From NCBI RefSeq assembly GCF_000308615.1, contig NZ_BAGB01000040.1, positions 1 through 64,000 on the forward strand: a stretch of 64,000 nucleotides of DNA. The letters run 5' to 3'. Numbering within the stretch: position 1 is the stretch's first letter; each line of letters begins with the position of its first letter. Below, in pieces: positions 1 through 8,343 of this stretch. This DNA is from Nocardia jiangxiensis NBRC 101359 (lineage in GTDB: Bacteria > Actinomycetota > Actinomycetes > Mycobacteriales > Mycobacteriaceae). Under the pieces are notes generated by a model, which saw only the letters and a list, made by a program, of their open reading frames with translations, was not told the origin of the DNA and did no database searches. The position numbers and the translations under genes are program-made.

Positions 1-102
1 ACCGGTCTCACCCAGGGTGGTGGCTGCGATCTTGAGTACCCAGAACATGATCGTGATCTGTGGCAACTTGTACTCGGTGGCGCGGTCACGGGCCTGTGTC
101 AT
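1..102 (-). CDS. Membrane-anchored protein, COG4705-like (5' part only)
   Basis: The first 34 codons of a minus-strand gene that runs off the left edge. It starts at the ATG at 102-100, with a GGAGG two bases upstream. The visible peptide has a polar start (TQARDRATEYK) followed by LPQITIMFWVLKI and AATTLGETG. This pattern is typical of the N-terminus of the uncharacterised multi-pass membrane-anchored proteins of COG4705. Function is unknown. Only the start is present, so the family call rests on a short stretch. Confidence 0.6.
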   Translation of the reverse strand, partial: MTQARDRATEYKLPQITIMFWVLKIAATTLGETG

Positions 103-299
103 GGCCTCCACTCGCTTCTCACCGCACATGCGGCGCATCGGATGCTGTCACACTGTAGTGTGCCCGAGCCGCGCTGAGACGTGGCTGAGAGATCAGCGCC
201 CAATTCGAGGTCGGCTGTGCCCGGCCGGCCGGGCCGGGTTCGGGACTGCGCGGGAAGCAGGCTCATGGATCCGAGTTTGCTTGTGCCCCAGATGGATAC

Positions 300-335
300 G
301 TACGACGGGCGGAGTTGTCGCTCCGCCCGTCGTAC
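300..335 (-). terminator. Perfect 15-bp hairpin after the ABC binding-protein gene
   Basis: Arms at 300-314 and 321-335 are perfectly complementary around a 6-nt loop. The hairpin starts about 20 nt beyond the stop codon of the binding-protein gene. There is no T tract, as is common for GC-rich actinobacterial terminators. Confidence 0.7.
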
Positions 336-356
336 GCCCCTCATCGGGTCCGGTCG

Positions 357-1406
357 CTAGCCTCCGCTACCGATGGTCTTGTTCGCCTCGATGACGTACT
401 GATCGGTGTAGGTCTTGGCGAGATCGATCTGCTGTTTGATCTTTCCTGCCTGCTGATCGATCGTCAGCGCGGTCTGCGGAGCGCCGGCGGGCATCATGCC
501 GTCGGGCAGGAACTGGCCTTTGTCCTGGTCCAGAGCCTTGATGTAGTCGTCTTTGGTGATCAGGGAGTTGGAGACGAATTTCGGCGGCATGTGCGCGGCG
601 ATGTCGGCCGCGGAGTGGGTGTGGATGTAGTGCATGGTGGCCACCAGCGCGTCGACGACCTTCTGAACCAGGTCTTTGTGTGAGTTCACCCAGCTCGCCT
701 GGGCCAGAACTCCCGCTGCCGGGTAGACCCCGCCGAGCCACTTCTGTGCGCCGTCGGTGCTGGCGAGGTCGATGGCGGAGTAGCCGAGGTTCTTCTTCTC
801 GATCGCGGCCACGGTCGGCTGCGTGGTCATCGCACAGCTGATCCGGCCGCGCTGCAGCGCCGAAATCAGGGTGCTGCCTTCGCCTACGCCGATTCGGCTG
901 AAGTCCTGGGTCGTGAGCTGTTGGCGCGCAGCCAGATAACGGGTCAGATCGTCGGTGCCGGAACCGGGGTCGGTGACCCCGACGCTTTTGCCCTTCCAGT
1001 CCGCGGGTGTCTGTACGTTCGCGTTGTTGGCGCACATCTCGCGTTCCCCGGGCGCGCCCGAGAGCTGGGCGACGCTGATGACGTCCTTGCCGGACTGCTG
1101 GAACTCGATCGTGTGCTCGTACCAGGCACCGGCCATGTCGGCCTGCCCGGAAGCCATCGCCTCCTCGGCACCGACTCCGCCCTGTTGCTCGGTGCTCAAC
1201 TGCATGTCGACGCCGTATTTCTGGTAGTAGCCGAGCCCTTCGGCCAGCTGATACGGCAGGTAGATCTGTTTGTCGATACCGCCGACCATCATGGTCACGG
1301 TGGGCAGGCCGCTGGAATGGCTGCTGCCGCCACAGGCGGTCAGGGCCACCGTCAGACCCGCGGCGATCGCGGTCCCGATGAGCCGGGCGATCAGGGTGCG
1401 CTGCAT
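357..1406 (-). CDS. ABC transporter substrate-binding lipoprotein, nitrate/sulfonate/taurine (SsuA/TauA) type
   Basis: A 349-residue extracytoplasmic solute receptor. Residues 1-25 form a lipoprotein signal (MQRTLIARLIG, hydrophobic core, lipobox LTAC followed by GGSS), so it should be anchored outside the membrane. The mature part has the NMT1/SsuA-like pattern, with IYLPYQLAEGLGYYQKYGVD near the start, as in receptors for aliphatic sulfonates, taurine, nitrate or thiamine precursors. The start at 1406 is chosen because GAGGAG lies just upstream; a longer frame to 1439 lacks one. It is the last gene of a three-gene operon (ATPase, permease, receptor). The substrate cannot be read from sequence. 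Confidence 0.88.
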   Translation of the reverse strand: MQRTLIARLIGTAIAAGLTVALTACGGSSHSSGLPTVTMMVGGIDKQIYLPYQLAEGLGYYQKYGVDMQLSTEQQGGVGAEEAMASGQADMAGAWYEHTIEFQQSGKDVISVAQLSGAPGEREMCANNANVQTPADWKGKSVGVTDPGSGTDDLTRYLAARQQLTTQDFSRIGVGEGSTLISALQRGRISCAMTTQPTVAAIEKKNLGYSAIDLASTDGAQKWLGGVYPAAGVLAQASWVNSHKDLVQKVVDALVATMHYIHTHSAADIAAHMPPKFVSNSLITKDDYIKALDQDKGQFLPDGMMPAGAPQTALTIDQQAGKIKQQIDLAKTYTDQYVIEANKTIGSGG

Positions 1407-1461
1407 TGGTGTTTCTCCTCGTCGAGAGTTGCGGGGCAAGGGATGTCGAAGGAGTGCGGCG

Positions 1462-2361
1462 CTAGCCCGCGGCCTGCTCGGAGGGCGCGGCGGGCCGCCA
1501 GGCCAGCAGTCGCTTCTCCAGGCGGGTGATGATGAATTCCGCGGTCAGTGCGATCGCGCCGATGATGACCATGGCCGCGAACACGCCGTTGGGTTCGAAG
1601 TTGTTCTGCGCGGTGGAGATCACCAGTCCCAGGCCGTGCTGGGCGCCGAGGAATTCGCCGACGATCGCGCCGATCACCGAAAACCCGAAGGCCACATGCA
1701 AACTCGCGATGATCCAGGTGAGGGCCGAGGGCAGGATCACGTGCCGGGTGATGTCCCAGCGCGAGGCGCCCAGCACTCGGACGTTGGCCAGCAGGTTGCG
1801 GTCCACCTCGCGCACGCCCTGGAAGGCGTTGAAGAAGACCACGAAGAACACCAGCACTGCTGCGAGCATCACCTTCGACGCGGTGCCCAGCCCCAGCCAC
1901 ACCACGAAGATCGAGCCCAGCACGATGCGGGGCATCGAATTGAGCACCTTGATGTACGGGCCCGCGACATCGGCGAGGAATCGGAACTGCCCGAGCAGCA
2001 CCCCGGTCACCACGCCGCCGACCGTGCCGTAGACGAAGCCCAGCAGTGCTTCCTTCATGGTGATCCAGATCTGCTGCCACACCGACCCGTACTGGGTGCC
2101 GTGCTGGACCCAGTCGGCCAGCGTGGACACGATGCCGCTGGGACGGCCGAAGAAGAACGGGTCGATCACTTTCCAGCCGGTCAGCAACTGCCAGCCGCCG
2201 ATCACCACGACGGCCACGGCGATCCGCACGAGGTTCACCCAGATCTTGCGCTGCCATCGCTTCCGTCGGGCCGCAGCGGCGATATCGCTGTCCTCGGGCA
2301 CACGCCGGATTTCGGTCTGCATCGAATTCACCGCCGCCATGGATTCGGATTTCACGGTCAT
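1462..2361 (-). CDS. ABC transporter permease, SsuC/TauC type
   Basis: A 299-residue inner-membrane permease of the BPD_transp_1 family. After a polar N-terminus of about 45 residues it has six or so hydrophobic segments, beginning WVNLVRIAVAVVVIGGWQLL. The cytoplasmic EAA-type loop (LGASRWDITRHVILPSAL) is followed by GEFLGAQHGLGLVI, typical of sulfonate/taurine/nitrate permeases. It starts at 2361, where its ATG overlaps the TGA of the ATPase gene (ATGA), so the two are probably translationally coupled. It should form the channel of the importer with the ATPase and lipoprotein receptor beside it. Confidence 0.9.
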   Translation of the reverse strand: MTVKSESMAAVNSMQTEIRRVPEDSDIAAAARRKRWQRKIWVNLVRIAVAVVVIGGWQLLTGWKVIDPFFFGRPSGIVSTLADWVQHGTQYGSVWQQIWITMKEALLGFVYGTVGGVVTGVLLGQFRFLADVAGPYIKVLNSMPRIVLGSIFVVWLGLGTASKVMLAAVLVFFVVFFNAFQGVREVDRNLLANVRVLGASRWDITRHVILPSALTWIIASLHVAFGFSVIGAIVGEFLGAQHGLGLVISTAQNNFEPNGVFAAMVIIGAIALTAEFIITRLEKRLLAWRPAAPSEQAAG

Positions 2362-3215
2362 GCTCGTGCTCCCGCCGTGGATTGCGAGTAGGCCTGCTCG
2401 ACCTCTTCTCGTAACGACTGCCAGATCTGTTCGTGCAGTTCGAGAAACCGCGGCTGGAAGCGGATCTCCTGGACCGCGCCGCGGGGTCGGGGCAGGTCGA
2501 TCGTGAAGCTGGCCTTGACGGTTCCCGGGCGGGCGGTCATGACCACAACGACGTCGGCCAGCGCGATCGCTTCCTCGAGGTCGTGGGTGATGAACAGGAC
2601 GGTGGGGCGGGTCTGCTCCCACAGCTGTAGCAGCTCGTTGGACATGATGGCTTTGGTCTGCACATCCAGGGCGCCGAAGGGCTCATCCATCAGCAGCAGC
2701 GAGGGCTCGTTGATCAGTGCCGCGGCCAGGCTGACTCGCTTGCGCATACCACCGGAGAGCTGGTGCGGGTAATGGTCCTCGAAGCCTGCCAGTCCGACTC
2801 GGCGTAACCAGGCCCGCGCACGGGTGTGGGACTGCCGCTTGGATACTCCGTGGAACCGCGGCCCCAGTGCGACGTTGTCCAGCACGCTCTTCCACGGCAG
2901 CTGGGCATCGGCTTGGAACATGAAACCCGTTCCGGGACGGATGCCTTCGACCGGGCGTCCGCCCACCAGCACGGCGCCGGTCGTGGGCCGGTCGAGTCCG
3001 GACACCAGGGTCAGCGTGGTCGACTTACCACATCCGGTGGGTCCCACGATCGCGCAGAACCGGCCGGGTTCGACGGTGATCTCCACCTCGCGCAGCGCGG
3101 TGAACGCAGTCCCGGTCGGACTGGTGAATCTCTTGGTGACCCCGGACAGCTCTATGCGGGAATCATGGGCGCCGGCAGTCGGCGGGGCGGCCGCTGGACC
3201 GTTCGGGGCGGACAT
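2358..3215 (-). CDS. ABC transporter ATP-binding protein, SsuB/TauB type
   Basis: A 285-residue nucleotide-binding subunit. Walker A GPTGCGKST, the Q-loop region FQADAQLPWKS, the signature LSGGMRKRVSLA, Walker B LLLMDEPFGALD and the switch histidine ITHDLEEA are all present and in order. It begins with about 20 Pro/Ala-rich residues before SRIELSGVTKRF. The start at 3215 has GAGGAG upstream; the same frame opens further upstream but without a ribosome site. It is first in the operon and divergent from a sensor kinase gene 148 bp away, so the two-component system may control it. That regulatory link is inference. Confidence 0.92.
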   Translation of the reverse strand: MSAPNGPAAAPPTAGAHDSRIELSGVTKRFTSPTGTAFTALREVEITVEPGRFCAIVGPTGCGKSTTLTLVSGLDRPTTGAVLVGGRPVEGIRPGTGFMFQADAQLPWKSVLDNVALGPRFHGVSKRQSHTRARAWLRRVGLAGFEDHYPHQLSGGMRKRVSLAAALINEPSLLLMDEPFGALDVQTKAIMSNELLQLWEQTRPTVLFITHDLEEAIALADVVVVMTARPGTVKASFTIDLPRPRGAVQEIRFQPRFLELHEQIWQSLREEVEQAYSQSTAGARA

Positions 3216-3308
3216 CGGTGGTCGTCTCCTCGAATTGTGGTGAGTTCGATGCAGATGACCATCGGCTATGACCGCCGTCACGTCGATATTTCCGACAGTG
3301 ACCGCGCC

Positions 3309-3341
3309 TTTACTGTCATTACGAGCATTTCTGCATATAAA
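3309..3341 (+). promoter_or_regulatory. AT-rich divergent promoter region
   Basis: The 148 bp between the ABC operon and the kinase gene contain an AT-rich run ending in TATAAA (3336-3341), about 22 bp before the kinase ATG. It is a plausible -10 element. No good -35 at normal spacing was seen, as expected for an activator-dependent promoter. Confidence 0.35.
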
Positions 3342-3363
3342 GCTCACGAAGCCGTCGAGAAAT

Positions 3364-5016
3364 ATGCGCTACCATTCGCGCGTGACGCCCCTCACATACC
3401 GGTGTCGGAGCTTGCGTTTGTCCACCCAAGTGCTGGTTCTACTGCTGGGTATCCTATTCATTTCTGCTATTGCCGATGCTGTGCTGTCCTATCGGGAGAT
3501 TCGTACGGACCTGGACCATCAGGCCGGTGAGAATTCGCTGCGTATCGCGCATTCGGTCGCCACCGATCCGACGGTGCTGGCGGGATTCACCACCCCGGAC
3601 GTGGCGCGGACGATCGCGCCGGTCGTCGAGTCGGTGCGCCAAGCCACCGGTGCCACCTTCGTGGTGGTCACCGATCTGCAGGGTGTGCGGTACTCACATC
3701 CCGACCCCGCGCTGATCGGCACCTCGCTGTTGCACGATCCGGGGGAGAATCCGGCTGCGGTGTTGTCCGGCGGCTCTTACGTTGGGGTGCAGCACGGTTC
3801 GCTGGGGCGATCGATGCGGGCGAAGGTGCCGGTTCGGGATGCCGCTGGCCGGGTCATCGGCATGGTTTCGGTCGGCACGCTGGAGAAGAAGGTGGGAACC
3901 GAGTTGCAATCCCGGCTGCCGTCGACCTTCGTGCCCCCGTTGCTGGCGCTGGCGTTGTCCGTCGTGGGCACTCTGCTGCTGGCCCGCCGGATCAAACGTC
4001 AGACCTACGGGCTCGAACCCGCGGAGATCACCGCGATGCTGGAACAACGCGAGGCGATGCTGCACAGCATTGCCGAGGGGGTCATCACCCTCGACCTGGA
4101 CGGCTGCATCACCCTGGTCAACGATGAGGCGCAGCGGCTGCTCGACCTGGACCGCGAGCACGTGGTCGGGCGCTCGCTCGTCGAAGTAGCCCCCGAGGGG
4201 CGGGTGCGTGACGTGCTGATCGGCCGGGTGCCCGGCCGGGACGAGATCGTCCTGTTCGGACATCGCATTCTGGTCGTCAACCATATGGCGGTCGAGGTGC
4301 GCGGGCGCCGGATCGGTGCGGTGATCACGTTGCGTGATCGCACCGAACTCGAGGCGCTGCTGCGCGAACTCGATGACACCCGCACCCTCGCCAACGCTTT
4401 GCGCGCGCAGGAACACGAGTTCGCGAATCGGTTGCACGTCATCGCCGGGCTGATCGAGCTGGGCCGCTACGACGACGCGGTGGAGGTCGTCAACCGCGCG
4501 TCCGCGCAGAACCAGCAACTGGCCGCGCGGCTGGTCGACGGGGTGAGCGAACCGATCCTGTCGGCGTTGCTACTGGGCAAGGTAGCCGTCGCCGCTGAGC
4601 GCGGCGTCGAGCTGGTGGTGACGACCACAGGGGAAATCCCTGGCGACCTGGACAACCCGGAGGGGCTGGTGACCGTGCTCGGCAACCTGATCGACAACGC
4701 GGTGGAATCGGTGGTACACGCAGCGACCGGAGGCCGGGTGGAGGTTGCGATCACCACTGCCGCAACAGAATTGACGATCACAGTGCACGACTCGGGACCA
4801 GGGGTGGACGAATCGCTGACCGAGGAGATCTTCCGGCACGGCTTCACCACCAAGGCTGCCCGGGACGGCCGCCGCCGCGGCCTCGGGCTGGCGCTGGCAG
4901 GGCAGGAGGTCCGGCGGCGCGGCGGGCGGATCAGGGTGTCCAATGCCGCCGGTGCACTGTTCACGGTGATGATCCCACTGACCGGACGGGCCACGGCGCA
5001 GGCGGTCCAGTCGTGA
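3364..5016 (+). CDS. Sensor histidine kinase, CitA/DcuS/DctS-like
   Basis: A 550-residue membrane sensor kinase. A transmembrane segment near residues 18-38 (VLVLLLGILFISAIADAVL) is followed by an extracytoplasmic Cache/PAS-like sensor of about 135 residues that ends in GRVIGMVSVG. A second membrane segment (FVPPLLALALSVVGTLLLA), a cytoplasmic PAS domain (ITLDLDGCITLVNDEAQRLL) and a SpoOB-type dimerisation box with the likely phospho-acceptor His in QEHEFANRLHVIAGL come next. The HATPase domain has an N box (NLIDNAVES) and G boxes (DSGPGVDE, RGLGLAL). The ATG at 3364 is preferred over an upstream in-frame one that would add 32 residues before the membrane helix. This class usually senses citrate or C4-dicarboxylates. 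Confidence 0.9.
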   Translation: MRYHSRVTPLTYRCRSLRLSTQVLVLLLGILFISAIADAVLSYREIRTDLDHQAGENSLRIAHSVATDPTVLAGFTTPDVARTIAPVVESVRQATGATFVVVTDLQGVRYSHPDPALIGTSLLHDPGENPAAVLSGGSYVGVQHGSLGRSMRAKVPVRDAAGRVIGMVSVGTLEKKVGTELQSRLPSTFVPPLLALALSVVGTLLLARRIKRQTYGLEPAEITAMLEQREAMLHSIAEGVITLDLDGCITLVNDEAQRLLDLDREHVVGRSLVEVAPEGRVRDVLIGRVPGRDEIVLFGHRILVVNHMAVEVRGRRIGAVITLRDRTELEALLRELDDTRTLANALRAQEHEFANRLHVIAGLIELGRYDDAVEVVNRASAQNQQLAARLVDGVSEPILSALLLGKVAVAAERGVELVVTTTGEIPGDLDNPEGLVTVLGNLIDNAVESVVHAATGGRVEVAITTAATELTITVHDSGPGVDESLTEEIFRHGFTTKAARDGRRRGLGLALAGQEVRRRGGRIRVSNAAGALFTVMIPLTGRATAQAVQS

Positions 5017-5687
5017 TCCGGACACTGGTGGTCGACGACGACCCGATGGCCGTATCGGTACACCGCCAATTCACCGAGCGCGTCGAAGGATTCGAAGTGA
5101 TCGGCGAAGCCACCTCCGGCGCGGCCGCCTTGCGGGCAGTGCAGTCGCAGCAACCCGAACTGTTGCTGCTGGACATGTACCTGCCCGACCTGGACGGCCT
5201 CGAGGTGCTGCGGCGGCTGCGCGGCTCGAGCGCGCCGGTCGATGTCATCGCGATCACCTCGGCCAAGGACGTGGATGTGCTGCGCTCGGCGATGCATCTG
5301 GGGGTCGTGCATTATGTGGTGAAGCCCTTCACTTTCCGGACCTTCCGGGAGCGACTCGACAGCTACGCCGCCGCCCGCGCACAACTCGATCGCATGCGAG
5401 CGCCGGCGCAGGGCGACATCGATCGGCTGTACGGCAGACTGCGCTCGAGCGGTGAGCAATCCCTGCCCAAAGGCATTTCCGCGGCCACACTCACCCATGT
5501 CACCGACACTGTGCACGCCCTCGCCGACGGGCTCACCGCGAGCGAACTGTCCGAACGGGTGGGATTCAGTCACGCTGCCGCCCGCCGCTACTTGAAATTC
5601 CTGCACGACACCGGGGCAGTGCAGGTCGCACTGCGTTACGGGGCGGCCGGTCGGCCCGAACACCTCTACCGGTGGTCCGGGACCTGA
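5013..5687 (+). CDS. Response regulator, CitB/DcuR family
   Basis: A 224-residue two-component regulator. Residues 1-120 form the receiver, with the acidic pocket VVDDDP, phospho-acceptor Asp54 in LLLLDMYLPDLDG, the Thr in AITSAKD and the Lys in VVKPF. The C-terminal part (about 150-224) has a winged-helix pattern, GLTASELSERVGFSHAAARRYLKFL, as in CitB-type regulators. It starts at a GTG whose last bases form the TGA of the kinase gene (GTGA overlap), so the pair is coupled. Likely targets are the divergent ABC operon or its own promoter; that is inference. Confidence 0.92.
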   Translation: MIRTLVVDDDPMAVSVHRQFTERVEGFEVIGEATSGAAALRAVQSQQPELLLLDMYLPDLDGLEVLRRLRGSSAPVDVIAITSAKDVDVLRSAMHLGVVHYVVKPFTFRTFRERLDSYAAARAQLDRMRAPAQGDIDRLYGRLRSSGEQSLPKGISAATLTHVTDTVHALADGLTASELSERVGFSHAAARRYLKFLHDTGAVQVALRYGAAGRPEHLYRWSGT

Positions 5688-5697
5688 CCGTGTCGGT

Positions 5698-5712
5698 ATG
5701 CCGCTGCGGCAT
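5698..5712. terminator. Short hairpin between convergent genes
   Basis: ATGCCG, a 3-nt loop and CGGCAT lie 10 nt after the response-regulator stop and before the convergent alpha-galactosidase stop. The stem is short, so the call is weak. Confidence 0.35.
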
Positions 5713-5782
5713 CCGATGTCTCAGCGTTTCTCCAGCGGTGTTCGTGTCGGCCCCACCGGCCGTTCCACCCCTGGGCCCAGGC

Positions 5783-7186
5783 TCAACCACACCTCGGCGT
5801 CAGGCGCAGAAGCACCAGGCCGTGGGGCGCGACGCCGACATGGCTGATCGCGCCCGTTGTCGTCGTTGATGTGTGGGCCCACAAGTTGCGCACCGTATAG
5901 CACTGTGCGCCGGGCAGTCCGGCCGCAGTGGCCGTGGTGCTGATGTCGGCAGGGCTGCCGTCCGGGTTGTACAGGGCGACCGCAACCGAGCCGTCGGAGA
6001 GCGGTTTGACCATGACATGGTCGTCGGTAGGCAGGAAAGTTCCCTGCACCGATGCCGGGTCCTGATCGACGGCGATGACTTCACGGTTGGTGAGTATCAA
6101 CCGGGTCTGCTCGGTCATCGCACGCAGGTCGTTGCCCGCGATCAGGGGCGCGGCCAGCATGGCCCACAGCGAGAAATGCGTGCGCTGCTCCTCGGTTGTC
6201 AGGCTGTACTGCGGATCCCGCAGGGCCGCGATCTGTTCCGGGGTCAATGTCAGTAGCGATGTCGCCTGTTTGACGGCCGCGCGGGCGGAGATCCGTTGTT
6301 GCAGAGTCAGCGGCAGCGCCTTCAGTACCGCGCTGGGCACCGTGCCTGGGTGCATGCCGAGGAATTCGGCCAACTGGGTGCCGACGACCAACATGTCGGG
6401 ATCGTTCCAGTAGCCGGGACGGCTGCGCGCTGCGACGGGAGTCGCAGCAGCCAGCTGATCGGTGATGCCCAAGAACTGTTCGGACGAGAAGTCGTTCATT
6501 GCTACGACCGGAGTTCCGTTGTGCCAGAACGGGTACAGATCGTGGGCATTGCGAGTCAGGTCCGCGATACGGGACCAGTCGTAGTCCTGCGCGGCATGCA
6601 GTCCCGCGGAACTGTTCGGGTTGATGCTGTAGAGGATGTGGCGGCCGGTGGCGCGCAACGCATCTCGCATCGCCGTGAACACGCGCACCTGAGCCGTCAG
6701 GTCGTCGTCGTTGCGGCACCAGTCGTATTTCAGGAAGTCCACGCCCCAGGCCGCGAATGTCCGCGCGTCCCGATTCTCGTGCCCGGCGCTTGCGTTCTGC
6801 AGTGATTGGCCGCAGGTTTCGTTGTACGGGCTGGAGTACAGCCCCAGCAACATCCCCCGATCGTGCGCGTAGCGCGCCAGCGCGGCGATTCCGCTGGGCA
6901 ATCTCTGCGGGTCGGCCACCAGGTCCCCGGCCGCATCGCGAGCGGCCGCCGCCCACCCGGCGTCGAGATTCACATAGCGGTAGCCCGCATCCCGCATTCC
7001 CGAACTCACCAGGGCGTCGATCGTGGCCCGGATATCGCCCTCGGTCAACGGGATTCCGGAGTTCCACGAGTTCCATCCCATCGGCGGACCCGAGCTCGTG
7101 GGTTCCGCGGTCGCGGTCTGTACCGGAGCCACGCCGAGGACGGCGGTCGCCGCGCAGACCGCCACGATCCAATGACGAATCCGCAT
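5783..7186 (-). CDS. Secreted alpha-galactosidase-like glycoside hydrolase, GH27
   Basis: A 467-residue exported enzyme that should cleave terminal alpha-galactosides. Residues 1-28 form a signal peptide (MRIRHWIVAVCAATAVLG, AxA-like site TATAEP). The GH27 barrel starts at PPMGWNSWN and carries the nucleophile motif FLKYDWC (Asp155) and the acid/base region RPGYWNDPDML (Asp262/Asp264). The SLWAMLAAPLIAGNDLR block and a C-terminal beta-sandwich end typically for GH27. The start at 7186 gives a clean signal peptide; an upstream in-frame start at 7237 would add 17 polar residues. It stands alone. Alpha-N-acetylgalactosaminidase or beta-L-arabinopyranosidase activity, also found in GH27, cannot be excluded. 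Confidence 0.88.
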   Translation of the reverse strand: MRIRHWIVAVCAATAVLGVAPVQTATAEPTSSGPPMGWNSWNSGIPLTEGDIRATIDALVSSGMRDAGYRYVNLDAGWAAAARDAAGDLVADPQRLPSGIAALARYAHDRGMLLGLYSSPYNETCGQSLQNASAGHENRDARTFAAWGVDFLKYDWCRNDDDLTAQVRVFTAMRDALRATGRHILYSINPNSSAGLHAAQDYDWSRIADLTRNAHDLYPFWHNGTPVVAMNDFSSEQFLGITDQLAAATPVAARSRPGYWNDPDMLVVGTQLAEFLGMHPGTVPSAVLKALPLTLQQRISARAAVKQATSLLTLTPEQIAALRDPQYSLTTEEQRTHFSLWAMLAAPLIAGNDLRAMTEQTRLILTNREVIAVDQDPASVQGTFLPTDDHVMVKPLSDGSVAVALYNPDGSPADISTTATAAGLPGAQCYTVRNLWAHTSTTTTGAISHVGVAPHGLVLLRLTPRCG

Positions 7187-7273
7187 CACGCCACGATGTC
7201 GGGCGGCGGCGATCTTCGCCGTGTTAGATCGGGGCACGAAGCCATGGTTGCAGCGTCTCGCTGATGGGAAGGA

Positions 7274-7903
7274 TCAGCGCAGCTCTCTTCCTCCCGTGAC
7301 GGCAACGTCCGCAGTCGTGAAAGGCTCTGGAGTGAGGGCTGTGTAGACGGCACCGGCGCTGGTGGTGGCCGAATCGACCAGGCGAAAGCCGGTGGCCGGT
7401 GCGTCAGGGGTGAAGAGTCGCTTGCCTGTTCCGACGCAGACGGGGAACGTCACCAGTCGGTACTCGTCGATGAGCCCGGCACTGTGCAAGGCCTGCACGA
7501 GCCGGCAGCTGCCGTGCACTTGAAGCTCGCCGCCGGGCCGCTGTTCGAGGGCGGTGATCTGTGCGAGCGGATCGTCGGCAAGCACGGCGGTGTGGTCCCA
7601 CCCTGGGGTGTCGATGGTGTGCGATACGACGTATTTGGGCAGGCCGTTCAAGGCTGTCGCGATGGCGTTGCCGGGGTCGGTGACGTGCGGCCAGTACCCG
7701 CGCATCGCAGTAAATGTGTTGCGTCCCAGGAGGATCGCCTCGGCGCGGGAATACCACTGCGCGACGATACGGTCCATGTCCGGGTCGCGTCGTGGCACCA
7801 GCCATCCGCCCCGATCGAAGCCATCGCTGGGGTCTTCAGCGGCTGCTCCGGGGCCCTGCATGACGCCATCGAGAGTGAGGAAGATCTGCGCGGTCAGTTT
7901 CAC
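7274..7903 (-). CDS. Dihydrofolate reductase family protein (RibD C-terminal fold)
   Basis: A roughly 209-residue cytoplasmic protein of the RibD-C/DHFR-like superfamily. It begins KLTAQIFLTLDGVMQGPG, continues with LLGRNTFTAMRGYWP and a Rossmann-like GGELQVHGSCRLVQAL, and ends with VCVGTGKRLF. Members are NADPH-dependent reductases of mostly unknown substrate; many sit alone in actinobacterial genomes. Two GTG codons could start it: 7903, with a weak GGATCACTG upstream, or 7933, which adds 10 polar residues. Neither has a convincing ribosome site; I chose 7903 because family members begin at this point. Confidence 0.8.
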   Translation of the reverse strand: MKLTAQIFLTLDGVMQGPGAAAEDPSDGFDRGGWLVPRRDPDMDRIVAQWYSRAEAILLGRNTFTAMRGYWPHVTDPGNAIATALNGLPKYVVSHTIDTPGWDHTAVLADDPLAQITALEQRPGGELQVHGSCRLVQALHSAGLIDEYRLVTFPVCVGTGKRLFTPDAPATGFRLVDSATTSAGAVYTALTPEPFTTADVAVTGGRELR

Positions 7904-8021
7904 CAGTGATCCATTTCGTTTATCCGCGGACACCTATCAGCGATACGCGGCACGGCCCCGAAAATCATCGACGGGCCGGTTGCCGGAAGACCACACCCTA
8001 TGCACAACGCCGCAGAAGCAG

Positions 8022-8336
8022 ATGAACTCCGACGTCGAATCCGGACTGGCTACCGGCGTGAGCGGGTGCCGTGTCAGCAGCGGGGACGCGGGGTTCCTCG
8101 TCGTCGATATCTGCCCGAATACGCACGCTGGGCGGCTTCGCCTCGCCCGGGACCGCGCCGCCGCGGTGTGGGTACTGGTGGGTGACGCCGTCGTTCACCA
8201 TGGGCCGGGCGACCGACCGGGTGAGGCCCTGGAGGCGACCGAACACGAGGCGTCTTCCAGGCCGATACCCGCCGCCGCAGCGCCCGCCCCTGGACTGCGG
8301 GGATATTCTGGTTGCCACCCGCTGGGTGGGTCATGA
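8022..8336 (+). CDS. Hypothetical protein, doubtful
   Basis: An open frame of 104 codons with mostly G/C third positions, ending 7 bp before the large kinase-LuxR gene. It starts at ATG with no clear ribosome site. The central hydrophobic run AAAVWVLVGDAVVHHGPGD and the Ala/Pro-rich end match no family I recognise. It could be a real small gene, a remnant or chance. The rest of the 440-bp gap from 7904 holds nothing recognisable. Confidence 0.28.
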   Translation: MNSDVESGLATGVSGCRVSSGDAGFLVVDICPNTHAGRLRLARDRAAAVWVLVGDAVVHHGPGDRPGEALEATEHEASSRPIPAAAAPAPGLRGYSGCHPLGGS

Positions 8337-8343
8337 GTAGCCG

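Noticed and set aside
1270-2391. A 373-codon plus-strand frame opposite the ABC permease
   Set aside because: His/Asp/Gly-rich antisense composition, no ribosome site, no recognisable fold.
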